From Bacillota bacterium (lineage in GTDB: Bacteria > Bacillota > Clostridia > Oscillospirales > Oscillospiraceae): a stretch of DNA of 64,000 nucleotides. Of the stretch, positions 31,542 to 40,680 are shown one piece after another. The notes below the pieces were generated by a model. That model was not told the DNA's origin. It worked only from the letters and a program-made list of their open reading frames with translations, and ran no database searches. A program made the translations under genes and the position numbers. The stretch covers positions 124,001-188,000 of the forward strand of contig JAEWKA010000001.1 in the NCBI GenBank assembly GCA_023386265.1. The letters are read 5' to 3'. The stretch's first letter is position 1. Each line of letters starts with the position of its first letter.

Positions 31542-33872
31542 TCAAATTGCGGTGATCTTCGGCTTATCGTCCTCAATCGTGATTACGATTCTGGAAACTT
31601 TGCCTTGGAAGCGATCGACAATCTCGGTTGCCATGGCGTCCTCAATTTCCTTCTGGATAAGACGGCGAAGGTTTCGAGCGCCGTAGGTGAGGGAATAGCT
31701 CTTTTTGGCGAGGTATTCGATCAGCGCATCGTCATATGTGAGCGCAACGCTCTTTTCGGTCATAGCAGTGCGCAGCTCTTCCAGCATGAGCTTTGCGATA
31801 CCGCGGAAATTTTCCTCGGATAAGCTATTGAAGCAGACGATTTCGTCGATACGGTTAATAAATTCGGGACGGAGGAAGTCCTTGAGGGCTTTCATCGCTC
31901 TGTCCTTACCCAGATCGGAAACAGAACCGCCGAAGCCGACCTTACCGTCTCTTCTGTCACTGCCGGCATTTGTAGTCATGATAATAACAGTGTTTTCAAA
32001 GTTCACCGTTCTACCCTGCGCGTCAGTGATGCGACCATCGTCAAGTATCTGCAAAAGTACGTTCATAACGTCGGGGTGAGCCTTTTCTATCTCGTCGAAC
32101 AAAACGACCGAGTAGGGCTTGCGGCGTATTTTTTCGGTGAGCTGGCCGGCCTCATCATAACCGACATAGCCCGGAGGCGAGCCGATGATGCGTGAAACGG
32201 AATGCTTTTCCATAAATTCGGACATATCCAGTCTGATTAGCGATTCGGGGGTGTTAAACAGGTCTTCCGCTAGACGCTTAACGAGTTCCGTTTTGCCGAC
32301 ACCCGTGCTTCCGACGAAAATGAAGCTGACAGGCTTATGCTTAGCAGAAAGCCCGATGCGGTTGCGCTTTATAGCGGCGCAGACGGTGTCAACAGCTTCG
32401 TCCTGTCCGACAATATGAGCTTTAAGGCGCGTGTGCAGTTCCGAAAGTTTTTCAAATTCGTCCTCGCGTATGCTGCTTGCGGGGATTTTCGTCCAAAGCT
32501 CAATGACCCGCGCGAGGTTTTCTTCCGTCAGAGCGGGCTTACCCTTTGCGCGCAGGCGCATTTGCTCATCGGTGAGCTGAAGGCAGAGACTGCGAATCTC
32601 GGCAAGTCTGGCAAAGTTGCCGTCATTACCGCTGTCAGAAAGAAGAAGTTCACGCTCTTTGTCAAGGTCTGCAAGCTCCTTGGTTATGGCGGACATACGT
32701 TCGATGGAGGGACTTTTTAGGTTAACGTCCGAACAGGCTTCGTCAATGAGGTCGATGGCCTTATCGGGCAGGTAGCGGTCTGTAATATAGCGCTCGCTCA
32801 TAATAACGGCTCTACGGCTCATCTCTTCCGGTATTGCCACGCCGTGATAGTCTTCGTAGTAATGCGCGATGCCCTTAATTATCTTGACGCTGTCCTCGAT
32901 TGAGGGCTCGGCGACAATCACCGGCTGGAAACGGCGTTCAAGCGCGGAATCCTTTTCGATGTGCTTGCGGTATTCTGTGAAGGTGGTCGCGCCGATGACC
33001 TGAATCTCGCCTCTCGAAAGGGCGGGCTTCAGTATGTTCGCGGCGTTCATGCTGCCTTCGGCGTCGCCTGCGCCGACTATGTTATGCACTTCGTCAATGA
33101 CAAGGATAATGTTACCCTGCTTGCGTATCTCTTCGATAAGCCCCTTCATGCGGCTTTCAAACTGACCGCGGAACTGTGTTCCGGCGACGAGAGCTGTGAG
33201 GTCAAGAAGCATGACTTCCTTATCACGGAGCTTATAAGGCACTTTCCCGTCATTGATGCGCTGGGCAAGCCCCTCCGCAATGGCGGTTTTTCCGACGCCA
33301 GGCTCGCCGATGAGACAGGGGTTATTTTTCTGGCGGCGGTTCAATATTTGAATGACACGCTCAAGCTCTTCCTCGCGCCCGATCATATTGTCTAAAAGAC
33401 CTTCGCTTGCGCGTTCGGTGAGATTGATGCAGTAATTGTTCAGAAACTTGAGTTTTGAGTTGTTGCGGACAAAAGGCTCCTTGGTGTCGCTCTTAGAGGA
33501 GCGGTTCTCATAAGGCTGCGGAGGCTGGGGAAAAGAAGAGTTTATGGGATTAAACATACTGTCTGCTCCGAAAAGCCTGTTGAGATAGGGGAAGGTCGCG
33601 GTTTTTCCGGATTCATCCTCCGGCATGTCGACGTTTTCGGGCTCACTTGAGGAATCAGCTCCGCCAATGACTGCGGACATTTCAGTTGTAATTGTATCAA
33701 GATCCTCATCGGATATACCCATCTTGGCCATAATATCGTCAACAGGCTTGATATGGAGTTCACGGGCGCACTTAAGACAGAGACCCTCGTTGACGGTCTC
33801 TCCGCTTTCAATTTTGGATATGAAAATAACGGCCATATTCTTTTTACAACGAGCGCAAACGGTAGGTTGCAT
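31542..33872 (-). CDS. ClpE-like AAA+ unfoldase (Clp ATPase)
   Basis: About 776 residues. An N-terminal C4 zinc ribbon (CARCKK near residue 6 and CLKC near 32) replaces the ClpC N-domain, as in ClpE. A Ser/Pro/Asn-rich linker follows, then AAA-1 (Walker A GEPGVGKTAIAEG, Walker B LVIDEVHNI), a middle region, and AAA-2 (GSTGVGKTELVKR, VLFDEIEKAHPDV), ending in the C-terminal D2 domain (GARNLRRLIQKEIEDAM). It should unfold damaged proteins for ClpP. The open frame reaches 34025, but AGGAG before ATG 33872 sets the start after the end of cvpA. It is last in a long minus-strand operon. No CtsR gene or box was seen nearby. Confidence 0.93.
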   Translation of the reverse strand: MQPTVCARCKKNMAVIFISKIESGETVNEGLCLKCARELHIKPVDDIMAKMGISDEDLDTITTEMSAVIGGADSSSEPENVDMPEDESGKTATFPYLNRLFGADSMFNPINSSFPQPPQPYENRSSKSDTKEPFVRNNSKLKFLNNYCINLTERASEGLLDNMIGREEELERVIQILNRRQKNNPCLIGEPGVGKTAIAEGLAQRINDGKVPYKLRDKEVMLLDLTALVAGTQFRGQFESRMKGLIEEIRKQGNIILVIDEVHNIVGAGDAEGSMNAANILKPALSRGEIQVIGATTFTEYRKHIEKDSALERRFQPVIVAEPSIEDSVKIIKGIAHYYEDYHGVAIPEEMSRRAVIMSERYITDRYLPDKAIDLIDEACSDVNLKSPSIERMSAITKELADLDKERELLLSDSGNDGNFARLAEIRSLCLQLTDEQMRLRAKGKPALTEENLARVIELWTKIPASSIREDEFEKLSELHTRLKAHIVGQDEAVDTVCAAIKRNRIGLSAKHKPVSFIFVGSTGVGKTELVKRLAEDLFNTPESLIRLDMSEFMEKHSVSRIIGSPPGYVGYDEAGQLTEKIRRKPYSVVLFDEIEKAHPDVMNVLLQILDDGRITDAQGRTVNFENTVIIMTTNAGSDRRDGKVGFGGSVSDLGKDRAMKALKDFLRPEFINRIDEIVCFNSLSEENFRGIAKLMLEELRTAMTEKSVALTYDDALIEYLAKKSYSLTYGARNLRRLIQKEIEDAMATEIVDRFQGKVSRIVITIEDDKPKITAI

Positions 33873-33913
33873 AAAATTAATTCTCCTTGAAAAGGTTAGC
33901 GGTTTTTTAGCGA

Positions 33914-34639
33914 CTATATGGTCAGAACCGCGGATAACAGGTTGATTTTTAAAAACAGGGCGGTTAGAAGGGTGCGGCGCATTTCTTCCTCGGGCAATGC
34001 CGCACCGCAGAACTTGAGCACCCATGTAATAGTCATACTAATTAGGATTCCGGTGACGGCACCTGCTATGGCGCCTCCAATTCTGTTGAGCTTATCTTTT
34101 CCCGGAATTGTGAAGCTGAGATTGAAGAGATTTCCTATCACCGTAATTATTATCACAGAAAGCAGGAAAAATAAGATGAAAATAAGACAGTAAGAAAGAT
34201 TATGGCACATTGCATCCACAATTGATATAGCGAGAGATTCACCGTTTTCCTCCGAAAGAGCAATTGCCTCTTCCGCCATTTTTTCCGAGGCGGAGCTGTA
34301 GATGCCGACCATCTCGTAGCTTTTGACGCAGAGATCGTGCCTAATCTCCGGATTCATTGCAAGAGCTTCGTCAACAGAAAGACCGGCGTTAGCGGTACCA
34401 AGAAGCTCATTTGCATTTTCGGTTATTATACCTTCTGTGCCGTTCATATATCCACTTACAAAAGGACGAAGCACCGGTTGCACTGCTGATGAGAACGTGT
34501 CGCCGAGAAGATCACCCACATATAGAGATATTATTATTGCAAGTATGGTTCCTATGCACATTACAAGACCCTTTTTATAGCCGTTCCATGCGCAGAAAGC
34601 AATTATTAATAGCAGAAGCACCTCAAATACAAATCTCAT
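33914..34639 (-). CDS. CvpA family membrane protein
   Basis: About 241 residues. Hydrophobic helices lie at about 1-45 (FEVLLLLIIAFCAWNGYKKGL is the CvpA start motif), 150-180 and 190-225, with a long soluble, mostly helical insertion in between. CvpA proteins are linked to colicin V production in E. coli and to envelope stress; their molecular role is unclear. AGGTGAGG precedes ATG 34639. It lies between the DUF5711 gene and clpE in the same operon. Confidence 0.88.
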   Translation of the reverse strand: MRFVFEVLLLLIIAFCAWNGYKKGLVMCIGTILAIIISLYVGDLLGDTFSSAVQPVLRPFVSGYMNGTEGIITENANELLGTANAGLSVDEALAMNPEIRHDLCVKSYEMVGIYSSASEKMAEEAIALSEENGESLAISIVDAMCHNLSYCLIFILFFLLSVIIITVIGNLFNLSFTIPGKDKLNRIGGAIAGAVTGILISMTITWVLKFCGAALPEEEMRRTLLTALFLKINLLSAVLTI

Positions 34640-34723
34640 ACCATACCTCACCTTGCCCGGACTCATAATTCGCCCGTACTTTTATTTACTTTGACCACCT
34701 GTCAAGGGAAGAGGGAGCGACCA

Positions 34724-35851
34724 TCAGCGAAATTCGCATTTTTCTCCGTAATGAGAGGAAAGAAGAAGCACACTGTCCCTTGGAAGTAGAACGGCCGAAA
34801 CAAAGCCCGGAACGACATGGTTCTGTTTTTGAAGGTGAAGATCGCGAGAATATAGCGCAATGTCGGATGAACCGAGAACAAGCAGCTTTCCTCCCTGTGA
34901 GGCAAGCGCCACAGGCTCGGAAGAAAGCGTGGATGAGCCGTCGTGCTTGCCGCTGCCTCCGAAACTCAAGAGCGTCACATCGCTTCCCGAAACGTACTTG
35001 CTTAGTACGACTGCCCAGCAGTTTTCATTGAGCTCGTAGTCGGCAAGGTAATCGTCGCCGAAATCATAATTTGAAAGCTCTTCTCCGTTTGAGCTGAAAA
35101 AGTGCATTGATTCTTCGGAAATAATGCAGAAATTGCCGCCCTCTTCAAAGCTGAGCTTAAAGGCAAGCTCATCCGGCACGGAGGCGGAAGCGTATTCGTC
35201 CTCGTTGTCCATTTTGAAAATGTGGACGATACTGCCGGAGGACTCGACGCAGAGCACGGCGAGCATTGAGCTGTCCGGCGAAACAGCGGCGTCGATTATA
35301 TAGCCGGAACCCGAATACCACTCATAAACAGGTTCAAGAGCCGAATTGTAGACCTTCACGCTGCCCTTGTACCCGGAATCCACTCCCGCAACGGCATAAT
35401 AGCCGGAGCTATTGACAGAAACGGAGGTAATCGCGGAATCGCGGTCCATATTTTTGAATTCTCCGTCCTTGTAGATACGGAGGGAATAGCCTCCCACGTC
35501 ATAAAAAGCACAGGTATTGTCACTCCCGCAGACAGCAGGATTTATCATTGAAAAAACTTCGCGGGAAACAGTGTTCCCGTCTTTATCAAGGAGCTGAAGA
35601 CCTGTGGAAGATGCGACAGCAAGGTCGCTTCCCATAAGCGCGAACATTTGCTGTGAGCCGGTTTCATATGTAAAGGGCTCGTTCGAAGATATCATGTCGG
35701 CGAGGTCTTCCGAATCCTTTGACAGGGAGGACGGAACAAACCGATCCTTGTAAAGAAAAACAATGACCGCGAGTATCACGACAAGAAGCGTCAGAATCAC
35801 GGCAAGTATTCTGCTGGTGTTATTCTGTTTTGTGTGTTTGTCACTCACCAT
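34724..35851 (-). CDS. DUF5711 family membrane-anchored beta-propeller-like protein
   Basis: About 375 residues. One N-terminal transmembrane helix (ILAVILTLLVVILAVIVFLY, about 15-34) is followed by an outward-facing domain made of repeated strand motifs that look like a degenerate seven- or eight-bladed propeller (blade-like pieces YYAVAGVDSGYKGSVKVYN, AVSPDSSMLAVLCVES, CWAVVLSKY). I assign DUF5711 by pattern. The function is unknown; the propeller would suit protein or glycan binding outside the membrane. TTGGAG before ATG 35851 sets the start. It sits between truA and cvpA in the operon. Confidence 0.82.
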   Translation of the reverse strand: MVSDKHTKQNNTSRILAVILTLLVVILAVIVFLYKDRFVPSSLSKDSEDLADMISSNEPFTYETGSQQMFALMGSDLAVASSTGLQLLDKDGNTVSREVFSMINPAVCGSDNTCAFYDVGGYSLRIYKDGEFKNMDRDSAITSVSVNSSGYYAVAGVDSGYKGSVKVYNSALEPVYEWYSGSGYIIDAAVSPDSSMLAVLCVESSGSIVHIFKMDNEDEYASASVPDELAFKLSFEEGGNFCIISEESMHFFSSNGEELSNYDFGDDYLADYELNENCWAVVLSKYVSGSDVTLLSFGGSGKHDGSSTLSSEPVALASQGGKLLVLGSSDIALYSRDLHLQKQNHVVPGFVSAVLLPRDSVLLLSSHYGEKCEFR

Positions 35852-35957
35852 AATAAAACTCCAAGCGTTCCTCTGCCTGACAGCAAATGACGCCGTCATT
35901 ATAGCATATTCTCCGAAAAATATATAGATTATTTGTTAATAGTAATTATATACAGGT

Positions 35958-36722
35958 TCACCGCATCATCATTTCGCCGACTGCACCATCATACCAGACG
36001 CGGGACATATAAAGCCCCTGAGGCGGCATAGTGGGACCCGTAAGTCGGCGGTCGCCACCGTCAAGAAGAGAGGGGATATCCTCGGGCTCAATCTTTCCGA
36101 GTCCCGCGTAGACGACAGTTCCCATTATAGCGCGAACCATGTTGTAAAGAAAGCCATCGGCGCAAATACGCATTGATATCATGTCGCCCTCTTTTTCTAC
36201 TTCGCACCAGTAAACGGTTCGAACAGTAGTCTTTGTCTCTGTTCCGACACTCCGCACGGCTCTGAAATCATGCGTTCCCTCAAAAAATCTCGCCGCTGCC
36301 TTCATGCGTTCGGCATCAAGAACAGAGGGAAAAAAGCAGGCACGGCTTGTGAAAAACGGGTCGCGGATACGTGAATTGTGAAGCTTATAAACGTACTCTT
36401 TCTTAATGCACGACTGAATTGAATTAAAATCCTCGGGTGCTTCGACTGCATCCGTCGCCGCGATATCAAAGGGCAAAAGTGCGTTTACAGCGAGTGGGAT
36501 ACGGTCAGTTGGTATGGTGCACTCGGTTTTGAAATTCGCGCAGTAGCGCAGGGCGTGAACGCCGGCGTCCGTTCTTCCGCAGCCAACAACCTTGACGGGG
36601 TGCTCACAAATCTTTGTGAGCGCTTTTTCAAGAGTTTCGGCAACAGTTATATCGTTTTTCTGAACCTGCCAGCCGTGGTAGCGCGTTCCATCGTAAGAAA
36701 GACGCAGGGCAATATTTCTCAT
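35958..36722 (-). CDS. truA: tRNA pseudouridine(38-40) synthase
   Basis: 254 residues. TruA modifies U38-U40 in the anticodon arm. The catalytic Asp is in GCGRTDAGVHALRYCANF, and the N-terminal LRLSYDGTRYHGWQVQ and later FLYNMVRAIMGTVVYAGLG are family hallmarks. It follows ecfT by 15 bases; ecfA1-ecfA2-ecfT-truA is a conserved Firmicutes block. Confidence 0.97.
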   Translation of the reverse strand: MRNIALRLSYDGTRYHGWQVQKNDITVAETLEKALTKICEHPVKVVGCGRTDAGVHALRYCANFKTECTIPTDRIPLAVNALLPFDIAATDAVEAPEDFNSIQSCIKKEYVYKLHNSRIRDPFFTSRACFFPSVLDAERMKAAARFFEGTHDFRAVRSVGTETKTTVRTVYWCEVEKEGDMISMRICADGFLYNMVRAIMGTVVYAGLGKIEPEDIPSLLDGGDRRLTGPTMPPQGLYMSRVWYDGAVGEMMMR

Positions 36723-36737
36723 ATGACTACCGTCCTC

Positions 36738-37544
36738 TCAGAATCCAAACTGCGCAAGAACGATTATGCCCGCTAGAAAAATAAGTGACGCAAAAATCGT
36801 TATGAAATCTGACGCTTTCATACTGAGCTTCTTCATGCGGGTGCGCCCTTCGCCGCCGTGGTAGCAGCGGGACTCCATGGCAATCGCAAGCTCGTCTGCA
36901 CGGCGGAATGCGCTGACGAAAAGCGGAACCAGAAGCGGCAAAAGCGCCTTGGCTCGCTCGGTCAACTTTCCGGTCTCAAAATCGGCGCCGCGCGCCTTTT
37001 GAGCGTTCGTAATTTTGTCCGCCTCTTCGATGAGTGTAGGGATAAATCTAAGGGCAATACTCATCATCATCGCAAACTCATGCACAGGAACGTGAATCTT
37101 CTTCAGCGGATTCAGGATAATTTCCAGCCCGTCCGTCAGTGCCATCGGAGTTGTGGTGTAGGTCAATAGAAAGGTGCCGGTAATGAGCATCATTATTCGA
37201 AACACCATGAAAAACGCTGTTTTTATGCCCTCGGTGGTTATCGACAGAACCCAGAAGGTGACAAGCTCTTTTCCGCCCTTGATGTAAAAAAGGTTCAGTA
37301 CGGCGGTAAAGATAATTATCAGCGCAAGAGGTTTAAGACCTTTCAAAAGCGCGGAGGGCTTGATTCTGGAGACTGCCACGGAAAGGAAGAGCATGAGCAG
37401 AAGTATCCCGTAAGTCACATAGGATTTCGCAACGAATAGTGCCGCGATGTATACAATTGTACACATGAGCTTCGTGCGCGGGTCGAGTCTGTGTATAAAG
37501 CTGTTTCCTGGAAAATACTGACCGAGTGTTATATCCTTCAGCAT
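36738..37544 (-). CDS. ecfT: Energy-coupling factor transporter transmembrane protein
   Basis: About 268 residues with about five to six membrane helices. Near the start is FIHRLDPRTKLMCTIVYIAA. The coupling region has NAQKARGADFETG and FRRADELAIAMESRCYHGGEGRT, the two Ala-Arg-Gly/SRCY motifs that contact EcfA1 and EcfA2. It forms the shared scaffold for vitamin-binding S components, none of which is in this window. GGGGGC precedes ATG 37544, overlapping the end of ecfA2. Confidence 0.96.
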   Translation of the reverse strand: MLKDITLGQYFPGNSFIHRLDPRTKLMCTIVYIAALFVAKSYVTYGILLLMLFLSVAVSRIKPSALLKGLKPLALIIIFTAVLNLFYIKGGKELVTFWVLSITTEGIKTAFFMVFRIMMLITGTFLLTYTTTPMALTDGLEIILNPLKKIHVPVHEFAMMMSIALRFIPTLIEEADKITNAQKARGADFETGKLTERAKALLPLLVPLFVSAFRRADELAIAMESRCYHGGEGRTRMKKLSMKASDFITIFASLIFLAGIIVLAQFGF

Positions 37545-38401
37545 GATGCAGCCCCCTTTTTCAAGGAGAGTATCGCGTCGCGAAGCTGAGAAACGGTGTA
37601 GCAGCACTCGGGAACATCGATAGAAAGCTCCCGAAGCCGTGTCGCTATGTCTGTTACGACAGGCACATCAAGCCCGATACTGCGGAGCCTTGACGCCTGT
37701 GAGAAAACTTCCATGGGGCTGCCGTCCATGACGATATGACCGCCGTCGAAAACTATGAGTCTTTCGGAAATCTTTGCAATGTCCTCCATGCTGTGCGAAA
37801 CGAGGATTATAGTCGCTCCGGTCGCCCTGCGGTAATCAGCGATGTTTTTCAAGATGCTTTCGCAGCCCTCGGGGTCGAGACCAGCCGTTGGCTCGTCCAA
37901 TATGAGCACATCAGGACGCATGGCTATGACGCCGGCAATTGCTACCCTGCGCTTCTGTCCGCCAGAAATTTCAAGCGGAGATTTTTCAAAAAGCGATTCG
38001 GGTACGCCGACAAAACCGGACGCTTCGCGGACGCGCTCATCAATCTCTTGCTTTGAAAGCTTCATGTTTCGTGGCCCGAAGGAGATGTCCTTGAACACTG
38101 TTTCCTCAAAAAGCTGATATTCGGGGTATTGGAAAACGAGTCCAACCTTGAAGCGAACCTCGTGGCGAAGCTTCTTGGACGAATTTATATCGGCTCCGTC
38201 CATGAGAACCCGGCCGTTCGTCGGAAGCAGAAGTCCGTTCAGGTGCTGGACGAAGGTGGACTTTCCCGAACCGGTGTGTCCGATGAGCCCAACAAATTCC
38301 CCTTGTGCAATCTCAATATTTATATTTTCGAGCGCAACGCTTTCAAAGGGGCTACCTTTGCTGTAAACGTGCGTTAACGCATCTGTCTTTATGATTGGCA
38401 T
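37538..38401 (-). CDS. ecfA2: Energy-coupling factor ATPase 2
   Basis: About 287 residues, ABC ATPase. Walker A GHTGSGKSTFVQH, Q-loop LVFQYPEYQLFEETV, signature ISGGQKRRVAIAGVIA, Walker B DVLILDEPTAGLDPEG. The C-terminal extension is typical of EcfA. AAAGGAAAAG precedes ATG 38401; the open frame begins at 38446. It is translated just before ecfT, with a seven-base overlap. Confidence 0.96.
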   Translation of the reverse strand: MPIIKTDALTHVYSKGSPFESVALENINIEIAQGEFVGLIGHTGSGKSTFVQHLNGLLLPTNGRVLMDGADINSSKKLRHEVRFKVGLVFQYPEYQLFEETVFKDISFGPRNMKLSKQEIDERVREASGFVGVPESLFEKSPLEISGGQKRRVAIAGVIAMRPDVLILDEPTAGLDPEGCESILKNIADYRRATGATIILVSHSMEDIAKISERLIVFDGGHIVMDGSPMEVFSQASRLRSIGLDVPVVTDIATRLRELSIDVPECCYTVSQLRDAILSLKKGAASC

Positions 38402-38456
38402 TATATCTTTTCCTTTGTTTTCGGAAGGGGGGAATCTGTCCCCCACATACAGGTGT

Positions 38457-39290
38457 TTATTTTAAAGCTAAGGATATAGCCTGCGCACATTCCTCGACGG
38501 TAAGCGTACCCTCGGGGAACTCAAAGCCCTCGAGCTTAAGCTCATATAAAAGCTCTGCCGTATCGGGAACTGTCAGCCCTTCGGCCTTCAGCGACTCGAC
38601 ATTTGAGAAAACTTCTTTCGGGGTGCCTTCGCTCACAACAGCGCCGTTCGACATGACGAATACGCGGTCGGCATCAATTGCCTCGTTCATGTGGTGAGTA
38701 ATAAGAACTATCGTGATGCCGTTTGTGCGGCAGAGCCGCTTAATTGTGCCGATGACCTCGCGCCGCCCCTGAGGGTCGAGCATCGCTGTCGGCTCATCCA
38801 GAACGATACAGCGCGGACGCATGGCGATGACGCCTGCAATCGCTACTCGCTGCTTCTGACCGCCGGAGAGAAGATGAGGAGCGTGAAGTCGGTAATCGTA
38901 CATATCAACGAGCTTTAACGCTTCGTCAACTCGAGCGCGGATTTCATCAGACGGAAGCCCCAGATTCTCGGGCGCAAAGGACACATCGTCTTCAACGACG
39001 GAGGCAACCATCTGGTTGTCGGGATTCTGAAAAACCATGCCCACGGTGCGTCTGATATCGAGGAGCTTTTCATAGTCCCGCGTATCCATGCCGTTAACAA
39101 AAATGCTGCCCTCGTCGGGCGTCAGGATGCCGTTAAGGTGCTTGGCAAGTGTCGATTTTCCCGAACCGTTGTGACCAAGAATGACGACGAAAGCGCCCTC
39201 TTCTATTTCGAGTGTCGTTTTGTTCAGCACGGGCTCTTCTTCGCCCTCATAACGAAAAACGACGTCTTTAACTTGGATGATTGAACTCAT
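38457..39290 (-). CDS. ecfA1: Energy-coupling factor ATPase 1
   Basis: 277 residues. Walker A GHNGSGKSTLAKH, Q-loop VFQNPDNQMVASVV, signature LLSGGQKQRVAIAGVIA, Walker B CIVLDEPTAMLDPQG, switch His in LITHHMNEAI. It is paired with EcfA2 to power EcfT. A C-rich hairpin (38425-38445, GGGGGG/TCCCCC) lies between it and ecfA2. The gene is second in the operon after the methyltransferase. Confidence 0.96.
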   Translation of the reverse strand: MSSIIQVKDVVFRYEGEEEPVLNKTTLEIEEGAFVVILGHNGSGKSTLAKHLNGILTPDEGSIFVNGMDTRDYEKLLDIRRTVGMVFQNPDNQMVASVVEDDVSFAPENLGLPSDEIRARVDEALKLVDMYDYRLHAPHLLSGGQKQRVAIAGVIAMRPRCIVLDEPTAMLDPQGRREVIGTIKRLCRTNGITIVLITHHMNEAIDADRVFVMSNGAVVSEGTPKEVFSNVESLKAEGLTVPDTAELLYELKLEGFEFPEGTLTVEECAQAISLALK

Positions 39291-39305
39291 ATTTTTTCTT
39301 TTCCT

Positions 39306-40169
39306 TTATTTCGCCAGCCAGCGGCAGCTAGCTCCGCAGGGCAAGACAAGTCCTGTTTCCGAAACGGGGAGCCCCAGCTCGCGGCTTTCGCTGTGACCGC
39401 CGAATTTCTTTGTGAAAACGCTTTCGGAGATATATGTGAGTACGGAAGGGGAGAGCCCCGTCGTATAGGAATTGATGATTACAAAAAGAGGCTCGTCCGA
39501 AAGAGCGCCGGCGCATAGGCAGACGAAGTCCCAGAGGTTATCCTCGAGCTTCCATATCTCTCCGCTGGGGCCGCGCCCATAGGAAGGGGGGTCCATTATG
39601 ATCGCGTCGTAACGCTTACCGCGGCGTATCTCGCGCTCGACGAATTTAATGCAATCGTCGACTATCCAGCGTATCGGAGCGTCATTAAGCCCTGAGGCAG
39701 CGGCGTTTTCCTTTGCCCACGCGACCATGCCTTTTGCGGCGTCCACATGACAGACAGAAGCGCCGGCTTTAGCGCAGGCAAGCGTCGCGGCGCCCGTATA
39801 GGCAAAAAGATTCAAAACACTGATAGGCCGCTCGGCTTTTTCGATTGTGTCCATCGCGAAGTCCCAGTTCGTCGCCTGCTCGGGGAAGATGCCGGTGTGC
39901 TTGAAATTCATGGGCTTTATGTTGAAGGTTAGCTCACCATAGTGTAGCTTCCAACTCTCGGGAAGATTGCTCTTCTCCCAGTGCCCGCCGCCCTCAGAGC
40001 TGCGGCTGTATTTTGCCGAAGGTCTCATCCACGCGGGATTAGTCTGCGGCGTTTCCCATATCGCCTGAGGATCCGGACGCACGAGTATCTGGCTGCCCCA
40101 GCGCTCAAGCCGCTGACCATCCGAGCAATCTATAAGTTCATAGTCTTTCCATTTGTCCGATATCCACAT
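39306..40169 (-). CDS. Class I SAM-dependent rRNA methyltransferase (RlmI-like)
   Basis: About 287 residues. The SAM loop is VLNLFAYTGAATLACAKAGA, and the catalytic-site motif is IIMDPPSYGRGP; VDAAKGMVAWAKENA follows the SAM loop. This resembles the catalytic domain of RlmI/RlmK-type 23S rRNA cytosine methyltransferases, without the N-terminal PUA domain. The exact target base is not known. GAGGG precedes ATG 40169; the open frame begins at 40184. First gene of the eight-gene minus-strand operon, with a good promoter upstream. Confidence 0.88.
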   Translation of the reverse strand: MWISDKWKDYELIDCSDGQRLERWGSQILVRPDPQAIWETPQTNPAWMRPSAKYSRSSEGGGHWEKSNLPESWKLHYGELTFNIKPMNFKHTGIFPEQATNWDFAMDTIEKAERPISVLNLFAYTGAATLACAKAGASVCHVDAAKGMVAWAKENAAASGLNDAPIRWIVDDCIKFVEREIRRGKRYDAIIMDPPSYGRGPSGEIWKLEDNLWDFVCLCAGALSDEPLFVIINSYTTGLSPSVLTYISESVFTKKFGGHSESRELGLPVSETGLVLPCGASCRWLAK

Positions 40170-40217
40170 AGCTAACCCTCGCAAATTTGACGCCTGATAA
40201 AATCAGTTATTCCCAAA

Positions 40218-40246
40218 ATTATATCATTAAACAGTAAAAGGGTCAA
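40218..40246 (-). promoter_or_regulatory. Promoter of the methyltransferase-ecf-truA-clpE operon
   Basis: On the minus strand TTGACC (40241-40246), 17 bases, and a perfect TATAAT (40218-40223). Confidence 0.8.
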
Positions 40247-40592
40247 TTGTTTCCGAGACTAAGGTTCAGTAAACAATTATAAATGTTGTTATTGGCAATC
40301 GTCTGTTACCATGTGTAAGCCTTTTTGATATAGTAAGTTCATAAATCGCAAATTCATACATAAATCTCGTGCTGAGACACAAATAATTTGAGTTAACGGA
40401 GATGTTGAGATGAATAAAACGATATGGCGAGATTCGAGTTAGGATATTGATTGCACTAAGACTAGAGAAATGTTTGACTATCCTCGGATACAGCATTTGC
40501 CGTGTCCGCGGGACTATTTTTGAAACCAAAATTACAATTTTTATTAGCTTAGAAAAAGCCTAAATAAAAGTCGAAAATATGCAAAATAATTC
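40247..40592. other. AT-rich divergent intergenic gap, no gene supported
   Basis: About 350 bases, clearly AT-rich. I find no protein with coding character; the longest frame on the minus strand has no SD and an odd composition. A ten-codon frame at 40410-40442 has a GGAG in front but is too short to call. It may contain decayed sequence. Confidence 0.5.
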
Positions 40593-40621
40593 TTGCATAT
40601 TGATAAGCGTCTGTCTATAAT
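40593..40621 (+). promoter_or_regulatory. Promoter of the SGNH hydrolase gene
   Basis: TTGCAT (40593-40598), 17 bases, a perfect TATAAT (40616-40621), about 60 bases before the start codon. Confidence 0.85.
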
Positions 40622-40680
40622 ATATTTAGTTGACAAGGTAGACATAATGTGGAATTTACATAAAGGGGCCTGCATAAACC

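Noticed and set aside
40410..40442. Ten-codon frame with GGAG upstream
   Set aside because: Too short to support; no regulatory codons and no gene directly behind it.
40266..40529. Minus-strand frame of 87 codons in the AT-rich gap
   Set aside because: TTG start without SD, no family resemblance, low-complexity base composition.
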